Notes under the pieces: model-generated | The model's database searches: none | Told to the model about the DNA's origin: nothing | The model's input: the letters and a program-made list of their open reading frames with translations, nothing else | Part shown: one piece after another, positions 41,376 to 48,967 of the stretch | Layout of the letters: every line of letters starts with the position of its first letter | Numbering within the stretch: position 1 is the first letter of the stretch | Made by a program: the position numbers and the translations under genes | Assembly: GCA_937901125.1 (NCBI GenBank) | Contig: CALCGT010000055.1 | Coordinates: 1-53,786, forward strand | Source of the DNA: an uncultured Clostridia bacterium | GTDB taxonomy: Bacteria; Bacillota; Clostridia; Lachnospirales; Anaerotignaceae | Direction: 5' to 3' | DNA length: 53,786 nt

Positions 41376-42623
41376 ATGGCAACCATCAGACCCTTTATGG
41401 CCATCCGCCCTGCGCCAAATTACGCAAAAGATGTAGCGGCACTGCCCTATGATGTAATGAACAGTGAAGAAGCAAGAGAAATGGTAAAGGACAAACCCTG
41501 GTCCTTCCTGCATGTAGATAAAGCAGAGGTAGATCTGCCCGTGGGTACAGATATTTACAGCCCCGCAGTATACGCAAAAGCAAAAGAAAATCTGGATAAC
41601 ATGGTGGCGAACGGCGTCATGGGTCAGGACTTACTGCCCAATTTGTACATCTATCGTCTGACCATGAACGGCAAGAGCCAGACCGGTCTGGTCTGCTGTA
41701 CTTCTGTAGATGAATATATCGACGGCACCATCAAAAAACACGAGCTGACCCGTGCGGACAAAGAAGCGGACCGTATCCGCCACGTAGATACCCTAAACGC
41801 CAATACAGGTCCGATTTTCCTGGCATATAAAGAAAATCTGGATGCCAAAGCCATCATCGACGGCTGGACAGCAGCAGTAGCTCCTGTATATGATTTCGTT
41901 TCCGAAGATGGCATCGGTCATACCGTTTGGGTCATCGACAGCGATACAGAGATTGGTATGCTGGTACAGTCCTTCCAGAATGTAAAGAATCTCTACATTG
42001 CCGATGGTCACCACAGAAACGCTTCCGCCGTAAAGGTAACCCTGAAGCGTAGAGACGAAAAACTCGATTACACCGGCGAGGAAGAATTCAACTATTACCT
42101 GTCCGTACTTTTTGCGGCAGATGATCTGTATATCATGGATTATAACCGTGTGGTAAAAGACCTGAACGGGTATGATACCATTGGTTTCCTGGAAGAGATC
42201 GGCAAGAAATTTATCGTAGAACCCTATGAAGGCAAGGGCCCTTACAAACCCGAAGAGATCCACACCTTTGGGCTGTATCTGGATGGCAAATGGTTCAAGA
42301 TGACAGCCAAGGAAGAGATCATCACCGATGACCCTGTGCTGGGCTTAGACGTTTCCATCCTGCAGAAGGAACTGCTGGAGCCTGTCCTTGCCATTGGTGA
42401 CCCCAGAACGGATAAACGCATTGATTTTGTTGGCGGCATCCGCGGGTTAAACGAACTGGAAAGAAGAGTAGACAGCGGCGAAATGAAACTGGCCTTTTCC
42501 ATGTTCCCCACATCCATGGCAGAACTGATGGATGTGGCAGATGAAGGCATGACAATGCCGCCCAAGTCCACATGGTTCGAGCCCAAGCTGAGAAGCGGTC
42601 TGTTCATCCACGACTTAGGCTAA
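41376..42623 (+). CDS. DUF1015 family protein, possible serine-pathway enzyme
   Basis: 415 residues. Conserved family segments are AALPYDVMNSEEARE near the start, NLYIADGHHRNASA (about 207-220) and the C-terminal MTMPPKSTWFEPKLRSGLFIH. The DGHHR element plus the ending resemble, in my reading, the ParB-like free serine kinase SerK of archaea. It is the third gene of serC-serA and no phosphoserine phosphatase (SerB) is present here, so a role in the last serine step is an attractive inference but not shown. AAAGGAGGAAAACCCC precedes the ATG. Confidence 0.85.
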   Translation: MATIRPFMAIRPAPNYAKDVAALPYDVMNSEEAREMVKDKPWSFLHVDKAEVDLPVGTDIYSPAVYAKAKENLDNMVANGVMGQDLLPNLYIYRLTMNGKSQTGLVCCTSVDEYIDGTIKKHELTRADKEADRIRHVDTLNANTGPIFLAYKENLDAKAIIDGWTAAVAPVYDFVSEDGIGHTVWVIDSDTEIGMLVQSFQNVKNLYIADGHHRNASAVKVTLKRRDEKLDYTGEEEFNYYLSVLFAADDLYIMDYNRVVKDLNGYDTIGFLEEIGKKFIVEPYEGKGPYKPEEIHTFGLYLDGKWFKMTAKEEIITDDPVLGLDVSILQKELLEPVLAIGDPRTDKRIDFVGGIRGLNELERRVDSGEMKLAFSMFPTSMAELMDVADEGMTMPPKSTWFEPKLRSGLFIHDLG

Positions 42624-42627
42624 TTCG

Positions 42628-42673
42628 TGGGACTCTGTCCCACACCCTGCAAGGGGGTCACCCCCTTGACCCG
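42628..42673. repeat. Palindromic intergenic repeat, copy 7
   Basis: gtgggactctgtcccac followed by ccctgcaagggggtcacccccttgac, the cleanest copy in the window. Confidence 0.75.
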
Positions 42674-42676
42674 ATA

Positions 42677-42717
42677 CTAAAAAAGAGGTTTTCCAAATGG
42701 AAAACCTCTTTTTTGAT
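42677..42717. terminator. Bidirectional terminator between DUF1015 and the PTS-like gene
   Basis: aaaaaagaggttttccAAATggaaaacctctttttt: 14-bp stem flanked by A and T runs. Confidence 0.9.
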
Positions 42718-42732
42718 AAAAGTTTAGATCCA

Positions 42733-42774
42733 CCCTTTGAAAAGGGTGGCGGAGTGTGAGGCAGCGCCTCACGG
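42733..42774. repeat. Palindromic unit near the PTS-like gene end
   Basis: ccaccctttgaaaagggtgg followed by gtgaggcagcgcctcac; the second half is like the first element of the repeat family. Confidence 0.5.
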
Positions 42775-42776
42775 TT

Positions 42777-43853
42777 TTAAAGGTCAAGCTTCAGGTCGTT
42801 TTCTTTGATCCAGCCTACCTTGCGCATGAAATATGCGAGCACCCAAGACAGTACCGCAGGCAGAAGAAAGCAAACCAGCCCCAGACCCAGCCAGTCCATA
42901 GCTGTGATCGCTGCCTTAGCGCCACCAGCAATATCATTCAGCCAGCCTGTATAAACGCCGATCTGCCCTACCAAGCCGCAAGTACCCATCCCTGCCGCTA
43001 CAGCGTCGCCGTTCATTTCCATGTGGAAGATACAGGTTGCAATGGGTCCTGTGATGACAGAAGCCAATGTAGGAGGCAGCCAGATACGGGGATTTTTCAC
43101 GATATTGGGCACCTGCAGCATAGAAGTACCAATGCCCTGTGCCAGCAGCCCGCCCCATTTGTTTTCTTTGAAGCTCATTGCAGCAAAGCCTACCATCTGG
43201 GCACAGCAGCCTGCCACAGCCGCACCGCCTGCCAAGCCGGTCAGCCCCAGTGCCGCACAGATTGCCGCACTGCTGATTGGCAGGGTCAGCGCCATCCCTA
43301 CGATAACGGAAACAACGATACCCATAAAGAAGGGCTGCAATTCTGTTGCCCATTTGATGGCATTGCCCACGGCACTTGCCGCTGCACCGATAGAGGGTGC
43401 CCACCACATGGAAAGCAACACACCTACACAAATGGTAACAGAAGGTGTCACGATAATATCCACCTTTGTTTCTTTGGAAACCAATTTACCAAATTCCGCA
43501 GCAAAGATGGTCACAACTAGTACTGCCAGAGGACCGCCTGCACCGCCCAGCTGATTGGCTGCGCCGCCCACAGCGATCAGGGAAAACAGCACCAAAGGGG
43601 GACATTTCAAGGCATACCCGATAGCTACTGCCATGGCAGGGCCTGTCCCACTCTGGGCAAAAGCACCGATCTCTACCAGAGTTTCAATGCCGAGCTGCTG
43701 TCCCAGTGTTTTTAAAATAGTGCCAATGAGCAGAGATGCGAAAAGCCCCTGCGCCATAGCCCCTAATGCGTCAATGCCGTATCGTTTTGCTGAAAAAACG
43801 ATGTCTTTTTTTACTAAAAAGGCTTTGAACCCTTTTGGGTTTGTATTTTCCAT
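42777..43853 (-). CDS. PTS EIIC-like membrane protein (PTS_EIIC_2 family)
   Basis: 358 residues, about 9-10 hydrophobic helices, many Gly and Ala. DIVFSAKRYGIDALGAMAQGLFASLLIGTILK and ISSAAICAALGLTGLAGGAAVAGCCAQMVGFA match the family of stand-alone EIIC-like proteins (sometimes annotated as regulatory). No EIIA or EIIB gene and no sugar genes lie nearby, so both the phosphotransfer role and the substrate are open. A strong promoter lies upstream. Confidence 0.8.
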   Translation of the reverse strand: MENTNPKGFKAFLVKKDIVFSAKRYGIDALGAMAQGLFASLLIGTILKTLGQQLGIETLVEIGAFAQSGTGPAMAVAIGYALKCPPLVLFSLIAVGGAANQLGGAGGPLAVLVVTIFAAEFGKLVSKETKVDIIVTPSVTICVGVLLSMWWAPSIGAAASAVGNAIKWATELQPFFMGIVVSVIVGMALTLPISSAAICAALGLTGLAGGAAVAGCCAQMVGFAAMSFKENKWGGLLAQGIGTSMLQVPNIVKNPRIWLPPTLASVITGPIATCIFHMEMNGDAVAAGMGTCGLVGQIGVYTGWLNDIAGGAKAAITAMDWLGLGLVCFLLPAVLSWVLAYFMRKVGWIKENDLKLDL

Positions 43854-43903
43854 TTTTCACTCCTTTACCACATTCCCTTTACAGATGACAAGACATTATT
43901 TTT

Positions 43904-43932
43904 ATTATATGATATTCTTTCCATAAAGTCAA
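43904..43932 (-). promoter_or_regulatory. Strong promoter for the PTS-like gene
   Basis: TTGACT (43932-43927), 17 nt, TATAAT (43909-43904) on the minus strand. Confidence 0.85.
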
Positions 43933-43968
43933 CAAAGCCTTTTTTCGAAAAAATAAATCTTTCCGGCA

Positions 43969-43997
43969 GGATAAACCGTTCTTTTCGGCTCATACTA
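43969..43997 (+). promoter_or_regulatory. Possible sigma-G type promoter
   Basis: GGATA (43969-43973), 17-nt spacer, CATACTA (43991-43997), close to the forespore sigma-G pattern GNATR-N17/18-CATNNTA; no sigma-A -35 is visible for the following small gene. Confidence 0.35.
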
Positions 43998-44019
43998 ACC
44001 ATATCAAAGGAGGGATAAC

Positions 44020-44190
44020 ATGAACAAATTCACCACAGGCATGCTCATCGGCGGTGCCATGACTATGGCGGGCATCGGCTATATGATGAAAGACAAAAGA
44101 ACCTATCAGAAGGTTGCAAAAAAAGGGAAAAAGATGGTAGCAAAGGCGGAGGAAGCCATTGATGATATGATGGACAGCATGATGCCTTGA
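44020..44190 (+). CDS. Small 56-residue membrane-associated protein (YtxH-like)
   Basis: MNKFTTGMLIGGAMTMAGIG opens with a glycine-rich hydrophobic helix, followed by a basic Lys-rich helix and an acidic Met-rich end. This layout recalls YtxH-like small proteins. The ribosome site AAAGGAGGGATAAC is strong and a strong terminator follows. Function unknown; a sporulation-type promoter (inferred) suggests a forespore role. Confidence 0.7.
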   Translation: MNKFTTGMLIGGAMTMAGIGYMMKDKRTYQKVAKKGKKMVAKAEEAIDDMMDSMMP

Positions 44191-44216
44191 TGATCCAAAA
44201 ACATCTGTAAATCTCC

Positions 44217-44276
44217 ATGAAAAAAAGAGAAGAGACAAACCTTGCAAGTCAGTTTGTCTCTTCTCTTTTTTTACTG
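44217..44276 (+). terminator. Strong terminator after the 56-residue gene
   Basis: agagaagagacaaac ... gtttgtctcttctct, a 15-bp stem, followed by TTTTTTT. Confidence 0.92.
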
Positions 44277-44317
44277 CTTTTCTTATATCTTACAATTAAA
44301 AAAAAGGGGGAGGGTTT

Positions 44318-44422
44318 ATGCTCTTTTCAAAAGGTGGTCCGTTCCTTTTGATATTCTTATCTTATCACACCTTTTTGAATGGCATTTGTACAAAAACCGA
44401 CGATTTTTTTAAGAAATCCTGA
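44318..44422 (+). CDS. Possible 34-residue hydrophobic peptide
   Basis: MLFSKGGPFLLIFLSYHTFL begins it and KKS ends it; one hydrophobic segment and a charged tail. GGGGGAGGGTTT lies before the ATG. It sits in the gap between a strong terminator and gltX, without a clear promoter. It could be a small toxin-like or leader peptide, or a chance frame. Confidence 0.25.
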   Translation: MLFSKGGPFLLIFLSYHTFLNGICTKTDDFFKKS

Positions 44423-44479
44423 ATTATTTATGAACATAAGGAAAGGAACGAATCTTTTCTCCGCTCCTTCGCTCTTTTT

Positions 44480-45928
44480 TTATTTACTCAGCAGCTCGAT
44501 GCCTTTTTTGATTCTTCTGATGGATTCTTCTTTTCCCAGAATATCCGCCAGTTCCATAGCACCGCCGGGGGATGTGGGTTCACCGGAAAGGGCTGTTCTC
44601 ACAGGCCACAGCAGCTGTCCATTCTTGATGCCCAGTTCCCCAACCAGAGCCATCAGGCTGTCATGGATGGCTGTTTCGTTCCAATCGGGCAGGTTTTCCA
44701 GTACGGGCAGAGCCGCCTGCAGAGATGCCAGTGCGATCTCATCGTTTGTTTTCATTTTCTTATGGGTATACAGTTCTGTGCCGTATGCAGGCAGTTCCTT
44801 GAAGAAAGCAACCAGACCGGAGATATCGTTCAATGTTTCCAGTCTTTTCTGCAGCAGGGCAGCGATCTTTTTCAGGTCAAGGTCTGTACCTGCCAGAGCT
44901 TCTTCCAGTTTGGGTCTTGCCAGTTCGAAATATTGATCGAAATCCATGGCTTTCAGGTATTCACTGTTCATCCATGTCAGCTTCTTGATATCGAAGATGG
45001 AAGGAGATTTGCTCAGACCCCCAATATCGAATTTTTCTTCCAGTTCCTTCAGGGAGAAGATTTCTGTATTGTCGGAAGGGCTCCAGCCCAGCAGAGCGAT
45101 GTAGTTCACGATAGCTTCTACTACATAGCCTTCGTTCACCAGATCTTCGAAGGATTTATCACCATGACGTTTGGACAGCTTATGGTGTGCGTCTCTCATA
45201 ACCGCAGGCAGATGTACATATACGGGAGGTTCCCATCCAAATGCCTTATACAGCAGGTTGTATTTGGGTGTGGAGGACAGGTATTCGCTGCCGCGAACAA
45301 CATGAGTGATATTCATCAGGTGGTCATCCACAACGTTTGCGAAGTTATAGGTAGGGAAACCATCAGCTTTCATCAGGATCTGGTCATCCAGCTCTGCATT
45401 GTCTACGGTAATATCGCCATAAACCACATCACTGAAGGTGGTTGTACCTGTATCGGGCATTTTCTGGCGGATAACGAAGGGTTCGCCGGCATCCAGTTTT
45501 ACCTGTACTTCTTCCTTGGACAGACCCAGGCAGTGACGGTCATATTTTGCGAAAGCAGCACCCTCTGCGTTGCTTTCCTTCAGGCTTTCCAGTCTTTCCT
45601 TTGTGCAGAAGCAATAGTAGGCTTCGCCCTTTTCCACCAGCTCTAAGGCATATTTCATGTACATACCCATACGTTCACTCTGCACATAGGGACCGTAATC
45701 GCCGCCGATATCGGGGCCCTCATCATGCTGCAGACCTGTCATTTTCATGGTTTTATAGATGACATCTACAGATCCTTCCACCAGACGTCCCTGGTCTGTA
45801 TCCTCGATACGCAGAATGAATTTCCCACCCTGAGATTTTGCGATCAGATATTCATAAAGAGCGGTACGCAGGTTACCGATATGCATATACCCCGTAGGAG
45901 AAGGGGCAAATCTTGTTCTAACTTCCAT
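44480..45928 (-). CDS. gltX: Glutamyl-tRNA synthetase
   Basis: 482 residues, class I synthetase. HIGH-type motif in RFAPSPTGYMHIGNLRTALYEYL, IEDTDQGR for glutamate/ATP binding, and KMSKS-type KLSKRHGD. It charges tRNA-Glu and, in bacteria without GlnRS, also tRNA-Gln for later amidation. The ATG at 45928 (AAAGGAAGAAAAACA in front) is preferred to an upstream in-frame start. Unlike in Bacillus it is not beside cysE/cysS. Confidence 0.96.
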   Translation of the reverse strand: MEVRTRFAPSPTGYMHIGNLRTALYEYLIAKSQGGKFILRIEDTDQGRLVEGSVDVIYKTMKMTGLQHDEGPDIGGDYGPYVQSERMGMYMKYALELVEKGEAYYCFCTKERLESLKESNAEGAAFAKYDRHCLGLSKEEVQVKLDAGEPFVIRQKMPDTGTTTFSDVVYGDITVDNAELDDQILMKADGFPTYNFANVVDDHLMNITHVVRGSEYLSSTPKYNLLYKAFGWEPPVYVHLPAVMRDAHHKLSKRHGDKSFEDLVNEGYVVEAIVNYIALLGWSPSDNTEIFSLKELEEKFDIGGLSKSPSIFDIKKLTWMNSEYLKAMDFDQYFELARPKLEEALAGTDLDLKKIAALLQKRLETLNDISGLVAFFKELPAYGTELYTHKKMKTNDEIALASLQAALPVLENLPDWNETAIHDSLMALVGELGIKNGQLLWPVRTALSGEPTSPGGAMELADILGKEESIRRIKKGIELLSK

Positions 45929-46039
45929 TGTTTTTCTTCCTTTCTGAAAATAGTCGGACATTCCTTAAAATAGTTTATACGCAAATCCCCTTTGTGTAAA
46001 GGAAAAAGAGAAGAAAATCTTAAGAATCTTGGTGTTTTC

Positions 46040-46069
46040 TTGCGGGAAAAATCCTTTTTATGATATACT
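46040..46069 (+). promoter_or_regulatory. Promoter for the AI-2E transporter gene
   Basis: TTGCGG (46040-46045), 18 nt, TATACT (46064-46069). Confidence 0.65.
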
Positions 46070-46110
46070 CCTTCATAATAAAGGAAACCATTCTATGAGG
46101 AGTTGATCTC

Positions 46111-47262
46111 ATGCAATTAGATAAAGAAACTATCCGCAAATTACGGGGGCTGATCCTATTCACACTAGTAATTTTAGTTGGGCTTTTGCGGTTCGATGTG
46201 GTGCTGGGTGCAGTCAGATTCCTTCTGCATATCCTGTTTCCCTTCCTGTTGGGCGGGGCTATCGCTTTCGTGCTGAGCGTACCCATGGGGCGCATCGAAA
46301 AACGCTGCTTCGGCAAGATAAACCCCAACAGCAAGCTGGGGAAAGCCGCTGCCCCCCTGAGCCTCGTTCTCACATTGATTTTTGTTCTGGCAATCTTAGG
46401 GCTTGTGGTGGTGGTTGTTCTGCCGGAACTGGGCAGCACCATCGCCACACTGGGCAAGACCCTGCCGGAAAAGGTTCCTCTCCTGCTGAAAAAAGTGGAG
46501 CAGCTTTTCGCAAATAATCCCGAACTGATCCAATATATTGAAGAGATCGAACGCAGCCTGAATTGGGAGGATATCCTGAACCAAGTGGTAGATTTCTTCC
46601 GCTTCGGCGCAAATACCATGCTGGATTCCACCATCAGTGTAGCAAAGGGCATCGTCAGCGGGGTCGGCACCTTCTTCATCTCGTTTGTCTTTGCCTGCTA
46701 TATCCTGCTGCAGCGGGAAACCTTGGGCAGACAGGCCAGAAAGCTACTCTTTGCCTATCTGAAAAAAGAACAGGCAGAGGAGATTCTACGTATCTGTTCC
46801 CTGACCCACCGCACTTTCACCAATTTCCTGACGGGGCAGTGTCTGGAAGCAGTCATTTTAGGCGTAATGTTTTTCATCGCCATGACGATTTTGCGGTTCC
46901 CCTTTGCGGTTTTGGTAGGCGTGCTCATCGCTTTTACGGCACTGATCCCCATTTTTGGAGCCTTCGTAGGCTGCGCCGTAGGGACGTTCCTGATCCTGAC
47001 GGTGAATCCGCCTCAGGCATTAGCGTTCATCGTGCTGTTCCTTGTTTTGCAGCAGGTCGAAGGCAACCTGATCTACCCCCATGTGGTAGGTGGTTCTGTG
47101 GGGCTTCCTTCCATCTGGGTATTGGCGGCAGTATCTTTGGGGGGCAGTTTATTTGGCATCGTAGGGATGCTGGTGTTTATCCCCATCGTTTCCGTGCTGT
47201 ATGCCCTGCTGAAGGAAAATGTCCATGACCGATTGAAGAAAAAACAAATCGATATGAAATAA
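46111..47262 (+). CDS. AI-2E family transporter
   Basis: 383 residues with about 8 membrane helices in the AI-2E (formerly UPF0118) arrangement: paired N-terminal helices, a soluble stretch (about 120-180, including LPEKVPLLLKKVEQLFANNPEL) and a C-terminal bundle with IPIFGAFVGCAVGTFLILTVNP and QQVEGNLIYPHVVGGSVGLP, the family's most conserved part. Members export the autoinducer AI-2 or act as Na+/H+ antiporters; which applies is unknown. Confidence 0.9.
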   Translation: MQLDKETIRKLRGLILFTLVILVGLLRFDVVLGAVRFLLHILFPFLLGGAIAFVLSVPMGRIEKRCFGKINPNSKLGKAAAPLSLVLTLIFVLAILGLVVVVVLPELGSTIATLGKTLPEKVPLLLKKVEQLFANNPELIQYIEEIERSLNWEDILNQVVDFFRFGANTMLDSTISVAKGIVSGVGTFFISFVFACYILLQRETLGRQARKLLFAYLKKEQAEEILRICSLTHRTFTNFLTGQCLEAVILGVMFFIAMTILRFPFAVLVGVLIAFTALIPIFGAFVGCAVGTFLILTVNPPQALAFIVLFLVLQQVEGNLIYPHVVGGSVGLPSIWVLAAVSLGGSLFGIVGMLVFIPIVSVLYALLKENVHDRLKKKQIDMK

Positions 47263-47290
47263 AAAAAGGAGCAAATGCTCCTTTTTTATT
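47260..47290. terminator. Bidirectional terminator
   Basis: aaaaaaaggagcAAATgctcctttttt between convergent genes. Confidence 0.88.
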
Positions 47291-48086
47291 TCTCAACACT
47301 TTCCAGATATCTGCAGATGGCCCGATAGTAGGCCGCCGCTGCCTTTTTGCAGCCTTCCTCTGTACCGAAATTTTCCACATCGGCTGCATTGGTGATGAAG
47401 CACTGCTCCACCAAAACCGCAGGACAATCCATATTTTTCAACATCCCGAAGGTATCATAATCGTAAATTTCCGTATCGCTGGAATCCACCAGCAGTTTTT
47501 CACCGTTTGCGTCATAATACCCAAAGCGCACCCCATCGGTTCCCCGCAGCTTCGCCCCGACGGTCTGCATTTCCTCCGCCAGAAGCTCGGCAAAGGCAAG
47601 GCTGGCTTCGTGATTTTCATAGCCGGGAGGAGAAGGATAACACTCAAAACCCTTGGCACTGCTGTCGTCATTGGCGTTGCCGTGGATGGAAAGCATCAGG
47701 TCGGGATGCCGCCGACGCAGCTTTTCATTCCGATCTGTAATCGATTCGCCTTCCCCTTCCTTTCGGGAAAGGATGATGCGAAAACGTCCGTCCCCCTCCA
47801 AAAGGGTCTGTAATTCGGCAACGGTACACTCCGTCAGCTCCACTTCGTTGATGATGCCCTCTGCCCCTATGTCCACGCCGCCATGACCGGCGTCCAATGC
47901 GATGGTATAAGGCTTGCTGAAGGTATAGTACGCCAAAAAGCCAAAATAGCCAATGGCAAATAAAAGCACCGCCCATTTCAGTTTTTTGAGCAAACCGCCC
48001 TTTCGTTTGCGGCGGCGGGCCCGTTGTTCCCGGGTCGTTCTTGGCTGCCGCTGGGGTTCAAACTCCCTCCAGTTTTTTCCCTTCAT
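47286..48086 (-). CDS. Membrane-anchored N-acetylmuramoyl-L-alanine amidase
   Basis: 266 residues: a strongly basic cytoplasmic tail (residues 15-34), one transmembrane helix (about 36-56), then an Amidase_3 domain. Zinc ligands lie in ALDAGHGGVDIGAEG and NEVELTECTVAEL, LSIHGNAND, and the catalytic Glu in VLVEQCFITNAAD. It cuts the bond between muramic acid and L-Ala in peptidoglycan. Type II anchoring suggests a role in vegetative wall turnover or division rather than the spore role of the 30141-30836 amidase. Confidence 0.88.
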   Translation of the reverse strand: MKGKNWREFEPQRQPRTTREQRARRRKRKGGLLKKLKWAVLLFAIGYFGFLAYYTFSKPYTIALDAGHGGVDIGAEGIINEVELTECTVAELQTLLEGDGRFRIILSRKEGEGESITDRNEKLRRRHPDLMLSIHGNANDDSSAKGFECYPSPPGYENHEASLAFAELLAEEMQTVGAKLRGTDGVRFGYYDANGEKLLVDSSDTEIYDYDTFGMLKNMDCPAVLVEQCFITNAADVENFGTEEGCKKAAAAYYRAICRYLESVEK

Positions 48087-48174
48087 CCTTTTTCCTTCTT
48101 CCCCAAAAGCTTTTTTCTTTCAGTATAAACCAATCTCAATGAAAGAACTTGAAGATTTCCTTAATATTTCCGAA

Positions 48175-48864
48175 TTATATCTCAAATTTTTCATTTTCCG
48201 ACGTGATCTTCATGACAGTCTCCCCATAGCCCAATTCTCTCAGGAAATCACAGACCTCAAAACGACCCCAAAAGTGCATGGGGAACAGCACCCTTGCGCC
48301 AACGGTTTTCAGGAAATAATTCACTGCCCAGAAATACTTATCCTGCAGGCGCAGGTCGGCAGGAACGAAGGCCACATCGATCTGCTCGCCTTTCAGTTGA
48401 TTGATCTCTGTGGTATAGCTGCGTTCGATGTCATTGTTGAAGTCATCAGGCTCGCCATTCCAGTGCCACCAGTTCAGGTCACCGGCATGGTAGATGGTCT
48501 TGCCATCGGCTTTCACCAAAAACGCCACCCCTTCGTCATTGGACTGCAGCGTTTCAATATGGATGCCACCAAAATCATAGCTTTCATGGGGATTTACCCG
48601 CAGCATTTCCCCCTGAAATTCCGATTCTGTCCGCACATCAGAGGACAGGACATACTTCACATTGGGCAGGCTTCCCCAATTCAGGATGCGTCTGTCGTAA
48701 TGATCCTCATGGGCGTGGGAGACGAATACGAAAATATCCTTATCACCGTAAGCCGCAGGGTCGAAATAAGTCTTCCGTCCCCCTTCTGTATAATAATCGA
48801 ACAGCAGCACTTTTGTTTCCGTTTCTACGGAAAAGCCGCTGTGGTGCAAATATGTCACGTTCAT
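48175..48864 (-). CDS. MBL-fold metal-dependent hydrolase, UlaG-like
   Basis: 229 residues. Metal site SHAHEDHYD (HxHxDH), further ligands in YHAGDLNWWHW and FPMHFWG. The start NVTYLHHSGFSVETE and overall short form place it with UlaG-like lactonases/hydrolases; the substrate is unknown. It lies 310 nt downstream of the M56-M23 gene's end region on the same strand but with a 103-nt gap, so it may be transcribed from that operon. Confidence 0.85.
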   Translation of the reverse strand: MNVTYLHHSGFSVETETKVLLFDYYTEGGRKTYFDPAAYGDKDIFVFVSHAHEDHYDRRILNWGSLPNVKYVLSSDVRTESEFQGEMLRVNPHESYDFGGIHIETLQSNDEGVAFLVKADGKTIYHAGDLNWWHWNGEPDDFNNDIERSYTTEINQLKGEQIDVAFVPADLRLQDKYFWAVNYFLKTVGARVLFPMHFWGRFEVCDFLRELGYGETVMKITSENEKFEI

Positions 48865-48967
48865 AAAATCGCTCCTTTTCGTTATAATGTTTTTTCATCA
48901 TACCATAAACGAAGGAAAAGCGCAAAAAAGAGGGTGCAACTACATTATGCACCCCCTTTGCGAAATC

